Assembly: GCA_025997595.1 (NCBI GenBank)
Contig: BNUU01000044.1
Coordinates: 1-12,791 of the forward strand
DNA: 12,791 nucleotides
Direction of reading: 5' to 3'
From: Spirochaetia bacterium
GTDB lineage: Bacteria; Spirochaetota; Spirochaetia; Treponematales; Breznakiellaceae
The notes beneath the pieces were generated by a model. The model worked only from the letters and a program-made list of their open reading frames with translations. It had not been told where the DNA came from and searched no databases. Made by a program: the position numbers and the translations under genes. Position 1 is the stretch's first letter; each line of letters begins with the position of its first letter. Positions 7,302 through 12,791 of this stretch are shown one piece after another.

Positions 7302-7835
7302 CTAAAAAGGAATATCATCGGCAAAACCGTCGTCGCTTCCTTCAGCCGGACCTTCCGGGGAAGGCGGAGCCTCCTGTGAGCGGCCGGCGCCTGAGCCGGC
7401 GGCTCCGTAGGGGCCATTAGACCCGCCGCCGGAATTGCCGCCGCCGTAGGAAGCGCCTGAGCTGCCGGCCCCGCTTGATCCACCGCCGCCCAGCCCGGAG
7501 GCTCCGGGACCGCCGCCGAGGAGCTGGAGGTTTGTGGCGACAATTTCCACCTTGGAACGGTTCTGGCCGTCCTGCTCCCAGCGATCCTGGCGCAGCTCCC
7601 CGTCAACCCCCACCATTTTGCCCTTAAGCAGATACTGGTTAAGGGATTCACCCTGGCGGCCCCAGAGGACGATGTCGAAAAAATTCGCCTCGTCCACCCA
7701 CTGGTCCCCGTTTTTCCGGCGGCGGTTCACCGCGATGGAGAATTTGCAGACAGCCTGCCCGTTGGCGGTGTATTTAAGCTCCGCGTCACGGGTGAGCCTT
7801 CCAATCAAAATGACATGGTTTAAATCAACAGCCAT
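7302..7835 (-). CDS. ssb: Single-stranded DNA-binding protein SSB
   Basis: The OB-fold domain covers about residues 5-106 (LNHVILIGRLTRDAELKYT at the start, FFDIVLWGRQGE at 52-63, KVEIVATNLQLL at 95-106). A Gly/Ser-rich linker (about 107-150) and an acidic segment follow, ending in the classic tip DDGFADDIPF that recruits replication and repair partners. The 177-residue length is normal. The ATG at 7835 lies nine bases after the rpsF stop, with GGAGGAGTAGGGG spanning that stop as the ribosome site. SSB coats single-stranded DNA at the fork and would work with the DnaB and primase encoded in the same gene array. Confidence 0.96.
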   Translation of the reverse strand: MAVDLNHVILIGRLTRDAELKYTANGQAVCKFSIAVNRRRKNGDQWVDEANFFDIVLWGRQGESLNQYLLKGKMVGVDGELRQDRWEQDGQNRSKVEIVATNLQLLGGGPGASGLGGGGSSGAGSSGASYGGGNSGGGSNGPYGAAGSGAGRSQEAPPSPEGPAEGSDDGFADDIPF

Positions 7836-7844
7836 GGTACACCC

Positions 7845-8126
7845 CTACTCCTCCAACCGTACAAAGAGGTACTTAAGGAGATTGGTGTTGAGCTTGAATA
7901 TCCGGTCCAGAACGGTTACCTTTACCGGATCAACCTTGATGGTAAAAAGTACGTATTTACCACGTGTCCTTTTTTTAATTTCATACGTGAGATCCCGATC
8001 CCCGGTTTCATCGGTTTTCTCGATCTCAGCCCCGTTTGCCGCCAGGTCGCTTAAAAGCTGTTCCCGGCCCGCTTTGTGTTGGTCCTCTTCCAATGGAAAG
8101 ATAACCGTCAGTTCGTACCGACGCAT
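7845..8126 (-). CDS. rpsF: 30S ribosomal protein S6
   Basis: A 93-residue protein of normal length for S6. It begins MRRYELTVIFPLEEDQ and shows the beta-alpha-beta core DRDLTYEIKKRTRGKYVLF (43-61). The C-terminal part RIFKLNTNLLKYLFVRLEE resembles the conserved helix and final strand. S6 pairs with S18 in the small-subunit platform. The ATG at 8126 has a strong AAGGAGG ribosome site four bases upstream. It is the promoter-proximal gene of the array, and its leader can fold over this start. Confidence 0.95.
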   Translation of the reverse strand: MRRYELTVIFPLEEDQHKAGREQLLSDLAANGAEIEKTDETGDRDLTYEIKKRTRGKYVLFTIKVDPVKVTVLDRIFKLNTNLLKYLFVRLEE

Positions 8127-8201
8127 GGACCCTCCTTACGGACAAAATACCTTTCACCCTTAAGGGCGAAAATCTGGTCCATCCCCAAAAATGGAATGGA
8201 C
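8125..8201 (-). promoter_or_regulatory. rpsF leader with mutually exclusive folds; candidate S6:S18 autoregulatory element
   Basis: Three stems are visible in mRNA sense. Hairpin 1 pairs GTCCATTCC (8201-8193) with GGGATGGAC (8185-8177): 9 bp with one U-G wobble. Stem P1 pairs ATGGACC (8182-8176) with GGTCCAT (8131-8125): 7 perfect bp covering the end of the ribosome site and two bases of the start codon. Stem P2, enclosed by P1, pairs TTTCGCCC (8171-8164) with GGGTGAAA (8159-8152), loop TTAA. Hairpin 1 and P1 share bases 8182-8177, so only one can form. A CCG (8141-8139) lies unpaired between P2 and AAGGAGG, as in described S6:S18-binding mRNA motifs. Both wobble pairs become C-A mismatches on the other strand. 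Assigning it to the S6:S18 class is inference. Confidence 0.55.
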
Positions 8202-8215
8202 AAAGAGGTTTTTAT

Positions 8216-8244
8216 ATGTTATCCAATCATGGACTTTAAGTCAA
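8216..8244 (-). promoter_or_regulatory. Sigma70-like promoter of the rpsF operon
   Basis: On the minus strand TTGACT (8244-8239), a 17-base spacer and TAACAT (8221-8216) form a good promoter. Transcription would begin near 8209, giving a leader of about 83 bases that holds the structured element before rpsF. Confidence 0.6.
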
Positions 8245-8262
8245 TGGCTCCCGTGCCGATAC

Positions 8263-8291
8263 TTGACATATAACTGAGCTGGTTCCAAAAT
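8263..8291 (+). promoter_or_regulatory. Candidate promoter of the divergent plus-strand genes
   Basis: TTGACA (8263-8268), a 17-base spacer and CAAAAT (8286-8291) form a candidate with a perfect -35 and a mediocre -10. An alternative -10 is TATAAC (8269-8274) without a matching -35. The -35 lies only 18 bases from the rpsF promoter's -35, so the two promoters stand back to back. Confidence 0.45.
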
Positions 8292-8306
8292 CTGATATTT
8301 TGGAAC
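8282..8306. repeat. Perfect 10-bp inverted repeat over the promoter or early leader
   Basis: GTTCCAAAAT (8282-8291) and ATTTTGGAAC (8297-8306) are exact inverted copies around the 5-base spacer CTGAT. With the 8286-8291 -10 the repeat would act as an operator over the promoter; with the 8269-8274 -10 it would be a hairpin at the very 5' end of the mRNA. It is 30 bases upstream of the first codon. Confidence 0.6.
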
Positions 8307-8336
8307 TGCCTCGACTATCTTAAAATAAGGAAAAAT

Positions 8337-8780
8337 ATGAACAAGCGCATCAACTTTGAAGACAATATTTTCATCCTCAACGCCCGGACCCGGATGATCC
8401 GGGACTTGCTCCTCCTTGATACGGACCCCGAATTGTTCTTCGAAAAAACCATAGACGATATCAATTTCATTGACAATACCCTGGAAATCATTCTGAAAAA
8501 TCTTATTGAGAATGAACGGCTCCTGGACAGGAATGAATCCTTTGACAGTATCTTCGATTTGGAATGGGAATTTTCCCAGGCCCTGTCGGATCTTTTCAAC
8601 AATGAGGGGAATATTTCCGCCCTCCAGTTTCCGGTGCATCGGGAGAAGATCCAGGTTCTGCGAAACCGCAGCCTGGAACGGCGTAAGGTTATCGATGAAA
8701 AACGGGGCCCCGCGGAGGCCCCGACCATGGAAAATGCGGTAAGTTCCGATGAACTGAACGAACTGCTCAAGGATTTTTAA
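8337..8780 (+). CDS. Hypothetical protein, charged and helical
   Basis: I do not recognise a characterised family. The 147-residue protein has no signal peptide, membrane segment or cysteine. Residues 20-90 alternate hydrophobic and acidic residues in a helical pattern (LLLLDTDPELFFEKTIDD, IDNTLEIILKNLIENERLL, FDLEWEFSQALSDLF). A basic stretch follows (HREKIQVLRNRSLERRK, 101-117), then a polar linker and a short acidic helix (SSDELNELLKDF) at the C-terminus. The ATG at 8337 has AAGGA six bases upstream. It lies three bases before the rsmD start, so the two are probably translated together. Treponemes carry a small hypothetical gene at a similar position as far as I recall, so it is likely a conserved lineage gene. 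Confidence 0.8.
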   Translation: MNKRINFEDNIFILNARTRMIRDLLLLDTDPELFFEKTIDDINFIDNTLEIILKNLIENERLLDRNESFDSIFDLEWEFSQALSDLFNNEGNISALQFPVHREKIQVLRNRSLERRKVIDEKRGPAEAPTMENAVSSDELNELLKDF

Positions 8781-8783
8781 AGC

Positions 8784-9344
8784 TTGAGGATAACCGGGGG
8801 GACCCTGAAAGGCCGGCGGGTTGAAGTACCGGAGGGCATTATCAGGCCCAGCATGGACCGGATGCGGGAGTCGGTGTTTGCCGTGCTGGGGGATCTTTCC
8901 GGCTGCTCTTTCCTGGATGTGTTTACCGGCACGGGGATTATCGCCCTGGAAGCGGCGTCCCGGGGGGCGGATTACATTGAGGCGGTGGAAATGGACCCCA
9001 TAAAACGTAAGACCCTCCTTAAAAACGCCGCCCTGTCCCCGGTGAGGATCAACTGCCATTTTATGGCGGCGGAACTCTACGTCAAACGGGCAAAACGGGA
9101 CTTCGACATCATTTTTTGCGATCCCCCCTTCCCCTACCGGTTTAAGTGGGAACTGATTAGCGCCATTGCGGCCTCTCCCCTGGTTAAGGAGGGGACCCAA
9201 ATCCTGCTGCACCGGCCCCGGCAGGACTACCATGATGCGCCTATCCCTTTCATTCAAAAGGAAAATGTACGGGAATACGGCCGTTCCATCGTGGATTTTT
9301 TCAGGATTACGGGAAAAACAGAAATTTATGGGCAGAAGCCCTAG
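8784..9344 (+). CDS. rsmD: 16S rRNA (guanine966-N2)-methyltransferase, RsmD family
   Basis: RsmD transfers a methyl group from S-adenosylmethionine to N2 of G966 of 16S rRNA in the assembling 30S subunit. The 186-residue length fits. Visible features are the N-terminal MRITGGTLKGRRVEVP, the RPSMDRMRESVF motif (21-32), SAM-binding motif I LDVFTGTGIIALEAASRGA (44-62), the acidic motif II EAVEMDP (66-72), and the catalytic CDPPFPY (112-118). The start is a TTG three bases after the upstream stop, with AAGGA ten bases before it; no ATG comes early enough to keep the N-terminal motif. Its job fits the neighbouring S6/S18 genes and rlmN, all ribosome-related. Confidence 0.9.
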   Translation: MRITGGTLKGRRVEVPEGIIRPSMDRMRESVFAVLGDLSGCSFLDVFTGTGIIALEAASRGADYIEAVEMDPIKRKTLLKNAALSPVRINCHFMAAELYVKRAKRDFDIIFCDPPFPYRFKWELISAIAASPLVKEGTQILLHRPRQDYHDAPIPFIQKENVREYGRSIVDFFRITGKTEIYGQKP

Positions 9345-9363
9345 CTTTTGGGCCGTTTTTTTT
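9338..9363 (+). terminator. Weak intrinsic terminator after rsmD
   Basis: GCCC (9338-9341) and GGGC (9350-9353) can form a short stem followed by CG and a run of eight T (9356-9363). The stem starts inside the last codons of rsmD. A competing GGGC-AGAA-GCCC hairpin (9330-9341) uses the same arm. The T-run also provides the start of the next promoter's -35, so termination and re-initiation are packed together. Confidence 0.35.
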
Positions 9364-9390
9364 GACAAAGTTTCTAAAAAACGTTATGAT
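9362..9390 (+). promoter_or_regulatory. Near-consensus sigma70 promoter for the TPR-rlmN genes
   Basis: TTGACA (9362-9367), a 17-base spacer and TATGAT (9385-9390) give the best promoter in the window: a perfect -35, optimal spacing and a 5/6 -10. Transcription would start near 9397, leaving a leader of only about 15 bases before the GTG/ATG pair at 9409/9412. Confidence 0.75.
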
Positions 9391-9411
9391 AAAGGTATAA
9401 TCGGGCCAGTG

Positions 9412-9762
9412 ATGGACTACAAAAAGTGTTTTGAGAAATTTGAAGACCAAAATGTGTTTGTAAAAACCACAAAAGTTCCCGCTATAGACGGAAATTTGAA
9501 GGTGGCCCTGAACCGTAAGGGCAATGTCCTTTACAATTCAGGGGACATTGAGGGCGCCAAACGGATTTTTTTAACCACCGGATATTCCGACGGTCTTTCC
9601 AGGATCGGGGATTACTATAAATCGGAAGGCCGGTATCTGGATGCCCTGCGCATGTACTGGATTGCGCCGGATCATACCAAATCGGAGCCGATTATTATGC
9701 AGCTTTCAAATTTGCTTAAAGACCTTATACATGAAGAAGAAGGGGATTATCCCGATGAATGA
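9412..9762 (+). CDS. Small hypothetical protein ahead of the TPR gene
   Basis: A 116-residue soluble protein without signal peptide or membrane segment. Residues 36-86 (KGNVLYNSGDIEGAKRIF, then GLSRIGDYYKSEGRYLDALRMYW) read like about one and a half degenerate TPR-type helix pairs, so it may be a small helical-repeat partner of the larger TPR protein behind it. The frame is open upstream into rsmD, but the promoter at 9362-9390 fixes the start at ATG 9412 or GTG 9409. No clear ribosome site is seen, and the leader would be very short. The last eight bases overlap the TPR gene start (ATGAATGA), implying coupled translation. Confidence 0.75.
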   Translation: MDYKKCFEKFEDQNVFVKTTKVPAIDGNLKVALNRKGNVLYNSGDIEGAKRIFLTTGYSDGLSRIGDYYKSEGRYLDALRMYWIAPDHTKSEPIIMQLSNLLKDLIHEEEGDYPDE

Positions 9763-10870
9763 GACGCAGGAATTGGAAAACGTGAATGGTGACCAGGAGC
9801 TCACCGAAATTTCAGATCTGTCAAAAAAAGGCTACCAGCTTCTTAAAGAAAATAAAGTTGGCGAAGCGGTAGAGTGCTTTACCCGGATACTGGGGGTTGA
9901 TGAAAACAACAACTATGCCCTGGTGGGCATGGGGGACGCCTCCCGGAAACGGGGGGCCTTTCGGGAGGCGGTGACCTATTATCAGCGCTGCCTGGACTTT
10001 CATCCGGGAAACAACTACGCCCTCTTCGGCCTTGCGGACTGTTACAAGGCCCTGAACCAGTTTCACCGGGCCATCGAAATATGGGAGCAGTACCTGCTCC
10101 ACGACGATAAAAACATCACCGTGCTGACCCGGGTCGCCGACGCCTACCGGAAGGTCCGGGATTTCAGGCATTCCAAGATGGTGTACCTCCGGGTGCTGGA
10201 GATGGAAGAAAAAAATCCCTATGCCATTATCGGCCTGGGGCACCTTCATTACGATTTCAAGGAATACCGGGACGCCCTTTTCTACTGGGAAAAGATGCTC
10301 CAGGAGGACCAGAAAAGCGTGGATATCCGGGTACTTACCTCCATCGGAAACTGCCACCGGAAGCTCAAAACCTTTGCGGACGGGATTATCTATTTTGAGA
10401 TGGCCCTGCAGCGGGAGCCCTATAACTTCTACGCCCTCTTCGGGCTTGCGGATTGTTACCGGGGGATGAACCAGCAGGACAGCTCCCTGGAATACTGGAA
10501 CCGCATCCTGGAACAGGACCCCCGGAACAAGGTGATCCTGACCCGTGCGGGGGACGCCTACCGGCACATGGGGGATTACGAAAAGGCGGTGGAATACTAC
10601 GAACGGGCCCTGAACATCGAATTCGACACCTACGCGGTACTGGGGCTGGCGGTGGTGGCCAAATCTCAGGGTCGTTACCAGGAATCCAACGAGTCCCTGC
10701 GCCGGCTGATTCAGCAGGACCTCAAAAATTACCGGCTCTACATGGAACTGGCGGACTGCTATCTGCGGATGAATGAGCGCCGCCTTGCCATAGAAACCCT
10801 GGAGGAATTCCAGAAAAACGGAATCCGTAACAGCAGCGTCGTGGAAATGCTTGAAAAACTCAGAGCCTGA
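9755..10870 (+). CDS. Tetratricopeptide-repeat protein
   Basis: A 371-residue protein made almost wholly of about ten TPR units of 34-36 residues after a short acidic N-terminus. There is no signal peptide or membrane segment, so it is a cytoplasmic scaffold. Units alternate between two types: A with a YALxGLADCY core (88-97, 226-235; variants at 54, 156 and 293) and B with a VLTRVADAYRK core (123-133; variants at 193 and 261). Residues 88-135 and 226-273 are 138 residues apart and close copies. A 30-base stretch at 10016 repeats at 10430 with two mismatches. The ATG at 9755 is chosen for its AAGGGG site and the overlap with the upstream gene; earlier starts lack a ribosome site. The end overlaps rlmN by 20 bases. 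The partner is unknown. Confidence 0.9.
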   Translation: MNETQELENVNGDQELTEISDLSKKGYQLLKENKVGEAVECFTRILGVDENNNYALVGMGDASRKRGAFREAVTYYQRCLDFHPGNNYALFGLADCYKALNQFHRAIEIWEQYLLHDDKNITVLTRVADAYRKVRDFRHSKMVYLRVLEMEEKNPYAIIGLGHLHYDFKEYRDALFYWEKMLQEDQKSVDIRVLTSIGNCHRKLKTFADGIIYFEMALQREPYNFYALFGLADCYRGMNQQDSSLEYWNRILEQDPRNKVILTRAGDAYRHMGDYEKAVEYYERALNIEFDTYAVLGLAVVAKSQGRYQESNESLRRLIQQDLKNYRLYMELADCYLRMNERRLAIETLEEFQKNGIRNSSVVEMLEKLRA

Positions 10871-12002
10871 GAAAAAAGTCCTTGCCGGGCTTCCCTTACC
10901 TGAATTAATCGAACTGCTCGCCCCCCTCCCCGCCTTTCGTGCAAAACAGATCTTCAAGTGGATTAGCCGCGGCGCCCTTGCTTTTGGGGAGATGACCGAC
11001 CTGGACAAGAATTTGCGGGAAGATCTGGACAGCCGCTTTTCAGTGCGATCCAGCAGTGTCGGCGCCCAGCTGGAAGATCCCGGCCACAACGGCAAAGCCG
11101 GTGACGGCACCGTGAAGCTTCAAATCAGCCTATACGGGGGAACCAAAATTGAGGCGGTACTCCTTTCCGACGCCGAAGAACGGAAAACCGCCTGCATTTC
11201 CACCCAGGCGGGCTGTCCCGCAGGCTGCGTTTTCTGTAAAACCGGCTCCCTGGGCTTCAGCCGCAACCTGAATTCCGCAGAAATCGTAGAGCAATTTTTG
11301 CATCTCAAAGCCCTTGCGGCGGCAGCGAATACCGATATCTCCAATATTGTGATCATGGGCATGGGGGAACCGCTCCTCAACCTGAGCGAACTCCGCCGCG
11401 CCCTGGCTTTCCTCTGTGACGCCGAAGGGCTGGGGATTTCCCGGCGGCGGATCACGGTATCCACCTGCGGCGTCATCGAAGGCATCCGGGATCTGGCGGA
11501 TAAGGGCCCCCATATACGCCTCGCCTGCTCCCTCACCAGCGCCCGGCAGGAGCTGCGGAACCGCCTGATGCCCATAGGAAAGGCAAATCCCCTCCCCCTT
11601 CTAAAAAAGGCCCTGGCCGCTTACCGGCAAAAAAGCGGCCAGCGGATCACCTTGGAAGCGGTTCTTTTGGGGGGGATTAATACCACTCCGGCGGACGCCG
11701 AGGCCATGATTGATTTTGCCAGGGGCCTGGACGCCGTGATCAACCTGATCCCCTGGAACCCCGTGGAGGGCATGGGCTTCGAAGGCGAGCCATTGCGGGA
11801 GCCTTCCCGCGCCGAGGTTGAAACTTTTACGGCGATGTTGGAAAAAGGCGGCCTTAAGGTAACCCGCCGCTACCGCAAGGGGCGGGGGGTTGCGGGGGCC
11901 TGCGGGCAGCTGGGGGTTTTACCGGAGAACCCAGGACAGGGTCGCCTGAAACACCCCGATGCCAAAGCCGAGGATAGCCCCGAAAATGTCTATCCACTTT
12001 AA
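10851..12002 (+). CDS. rlmN: Dual-specificity 23S rRNA/tRNA adenine-C2 methyltransferase RlmN
   Basis: A radical-SAM enzyme that methylates C2 of adenosine in 23S rRNA (A2503) and in some tRNAs. The [4Fe-4S] motif is CPAGCVFC (Cys122, 126, 129). SAM-binding residues lie in MGMGEPLLN (169-177), with STCG at 204-207 and LIPWNP at 299-304. Cys351 in AGACGQL matches the methyl-carrying cysteine at the C-terminus. The start is a TTG at 10851 inside the TPR gene with little ribosome site; overlap and the typical N-terminus support it. About 29 residues follow the GACGQL motif, rich in Pro, Asp and Glu. They lie over the 3' end of the convergent gene: an 84-base antisense overlap. Confidence 0.95.
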   Translation: MKNSEPEKKVLAGLPLPELIELLAPLPAFRAKQIFKWISRGALAFGEMTDLDKNLREDLDSRFSVRSSSVGAQLEDPGHNGKAGDGTVKLQISLYGGTKIEAVLLSDAEERKTACISTQAGCPAGCVFCKTGSLGFSRNLNSAEIVEQFLHLKALAAAANTDISNIVIMGMGEPLLNLSELRRALAFLCDAEGLGISRRRITVSTCGVIEGIRDLADKGPHIRLACSLTSARQELRNRLMPIGKANPLPLLKKALAAYRQKSGQRITLEAVLLGGINTTPADAEAMIDFARGLDAVINLIPWNPVEGMGFEGEPLREPSRAEVETFTAMLEKGGLKVTRRYRKGRGVAGACGQLGVLPENPGQGRLKHPDAKAEDSPENVYPL

Positions 12003-12791
12003 CTGGTTGGCCATCACGTCAAGGACTATCCCTTCCACTTTGAGCATGTCCAGGGAATCGATCCGCTCGGAGACCAGGGTCTGCACGTTGATGGAAGTAA
12101 GGGCCGCTTCGACCTGATCCTTGGCGATTGCCAGCAGTTTATCCGTAAGGACTGCGGGATCCCCAAGGCCCAAGGTTTCCAGGACTTCCTTCACTTTCAT
12201 GTCCGCATGGGAGCGGGCCATGCCGCTTACGAAACGGGCCAGGGTTTGGGCGGTATTTTCATCCGCAAGGGCATTCTTAAGGGCGTCCGACCCAAAGGCG
12301 ATAAGCCGGTCCCGGATGGTATCATCCCGGAAAAGTTCTTCAAGCTGATGAATAAGATCATCGATGATCTCGGGCATTTTGTCGCTCAAGGTCCGGTCGT
12401 ACTGACCGGCGGAAACAAAAAAACGCTGGAACACGTTGAGTTTGAGGAGGGCGCTGGAAAGGAAGATCCGGCCCTGGATTTCCAGTTCGCTGTGGATGTC
12501 GCTTCGCTTAAGAAAACGGATAACACGATCCGCAGCCTGGGGGAAGCTCTTTTTTGCCGCCGGAGCAAGCTCTGCGCTAAAGTTTTCCGAATGGGATGAA
12601 AGATAATGTACGATGATCCCTTCCAGGCGCCGTCCCAAGGTTTCTTGAAACCCGGTTTCTTGAAGCCCTTCTTCCCGGTCACCGGCTTCCAAAGATCCGG
12701 CGCCCGGACTGAAAAAACTTTTAATGGCCGTTTTTTCCGTATACTCTGCAATCCGCTTGCTTAGGGTTTTCCGGACATCTTCCCGCCCAAG
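11919..12791 (-). CDS. DUF445-family membrane protein (5' end outside the window)
   Basis: The frame is open to the right edge of the window, so 290 C-terminal residues are seen and the start is missing; the internal TTG at 12692 is not the true start. The visible part is a long, mostly helical, charged region with a single hydrophobic segment at the very C-terminus (IFGAILGFGIGVFQATLSWVL). It also contains VEGIVLDVMANQLKWIDIFGA, typical of DUF445 proteins, which carry membrane segments at both ends around a soluble helical region. The family is widespread and of unknown function. It is convergent with rlmN and overlaps it by 84 bases. Confidence 0.7.
   Translation of the reverse strand, partial: LGREDVRKTLSKRIAEYTEKTAIKSFFSPGAGSLEAGDREEGLQETGFQETLGRRLEGIIVHYLSSHSENFSAELAPAAKKSFPQAADRVIRFLKRSDIHSELEIQGRIFLSSALLKLNVFQRFFVSAGQYDRTLSDKMPEIIDDLIHQLEELFRDDTIRDRLIAFGSDALKNALADENTAQTLARFVSGMARSHADMKVKEVLETLGLGDPAVLTDKLLAIAKDQVEAALTSINVQTLVSERIDSLDMLKVEGIVLDVMANQLKWIDIFGAILGFGIGVFQATLSWVLR

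Noticed and set aside
7380..7530. Gly/Ser-rich repetitive DNA inside ssb as a tandem repeat or recombination site
   Set aside because: It encodes the ordinary flexible SSB linker; the codons vary and no exact unit repeats.
8241..9368. A 375-codon open frame on the minus strand opposite the hypothetical gene and rsmD
   Set aside because: It lies antisense to rsmD, which has clear family motifs. The product is compositionally odd, without recognisable domains, and runs into the rpsF promoter. It is a GC-skew shadow.
9821..11110. A 429-codon open frame on the minus strand opposite the TPR gene
   Set aside because: The sense strand encodes well-formed TPR units and the start of RlmN; the antisense product has no recognisable domain and its repeats mirror the TPR repeats.
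1..12791. Hidden defence system, prophage, integron or CRISPR array
   Set aside because: Almost every base falls in core housekeeping genes or their leaders; no spaced repeats, transposase, integrase, nuclease or toxin-antitoxin pair was seen on either strand.

Overview
The window looks like chromosomal core DNA from a spirochaete, most likely a Treponema of the termite-gut kind. The basis is protein character, the gene order rpsF-ssb-rpsR-membrane protein-rplI-dnaB, and an rsmD/TPR/rlmN group divergent from rpsF, which I recall (from memory, not searched) as resembling treponemal order. Base composition is GC-rich for a treponeme, and TTG start codons are frequent. I saw no transposase, phage gene, tRNA, rRNA or CRISPR array. 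No stretch longer than 300 bases lacks a gene; the largest gaps are the divergent promoter region 8127-8336 and the rplI leader 5680-5861.

Minus strand, read from 8244 down to 1: a sigma70-like promoter and a structured leader precede rpsF, ssb, rpsR and a DUF2232/YybS-like membrane protein. A second promoter and a leader with two strong hairpins precede rplI and dnaB. Closely packed behind dnaB come a DUF368/PopT-type polyprenyl-phosphate translocase, a YkgJ-type Cys-cluster protein, a metallo-beta-lactamase-fold hydrolase, mltG, and the first codons of what I read as dnaG. Several of these genes abut or overlap (TAATG, TTGA, TGATTG junctions). The array therefore joins ribosomal proteins (S6, S18, L9), replication proteins (SSB, replicative helicase, primase) and cell-envelope functions (lipid-carrier recycling, glycan-strand release).

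At the left edge the putative dnaG breaks after about 19 codons. It is joined to a 127-bp exact copy (1-127) of the middle of the YkgJ-type gene (2413-2539). This is the pattern of a 2,412-bp tandem duplication, or of an assembly or chimera artefact. It is the most striking anomaly in the window.

Plus strand, from 8263: back-to-back with the rpsF promoter, a second promoter region carrying a perfect 10-bp inverted repeat drives a hypothetical gene and rsmD. A weak terminator and a near-consensus promoter follow, then a small hypothetical gene, a TPR protein and rlmN, each overlapping the next. The rlmN reading frame runs 84 bp tail-to-tail into a DUF445-type membrane protein on the minus strand, which leaves the window on the right.

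The best candidates for undescribed biology are the two r-protein mRNA leaders. The rpsF leader can fold into two mutually exclusive structures, one of which covers the ribosome-binding site and start codon. In both leaders the wobble pairs form only in the mRNA-sense strand.
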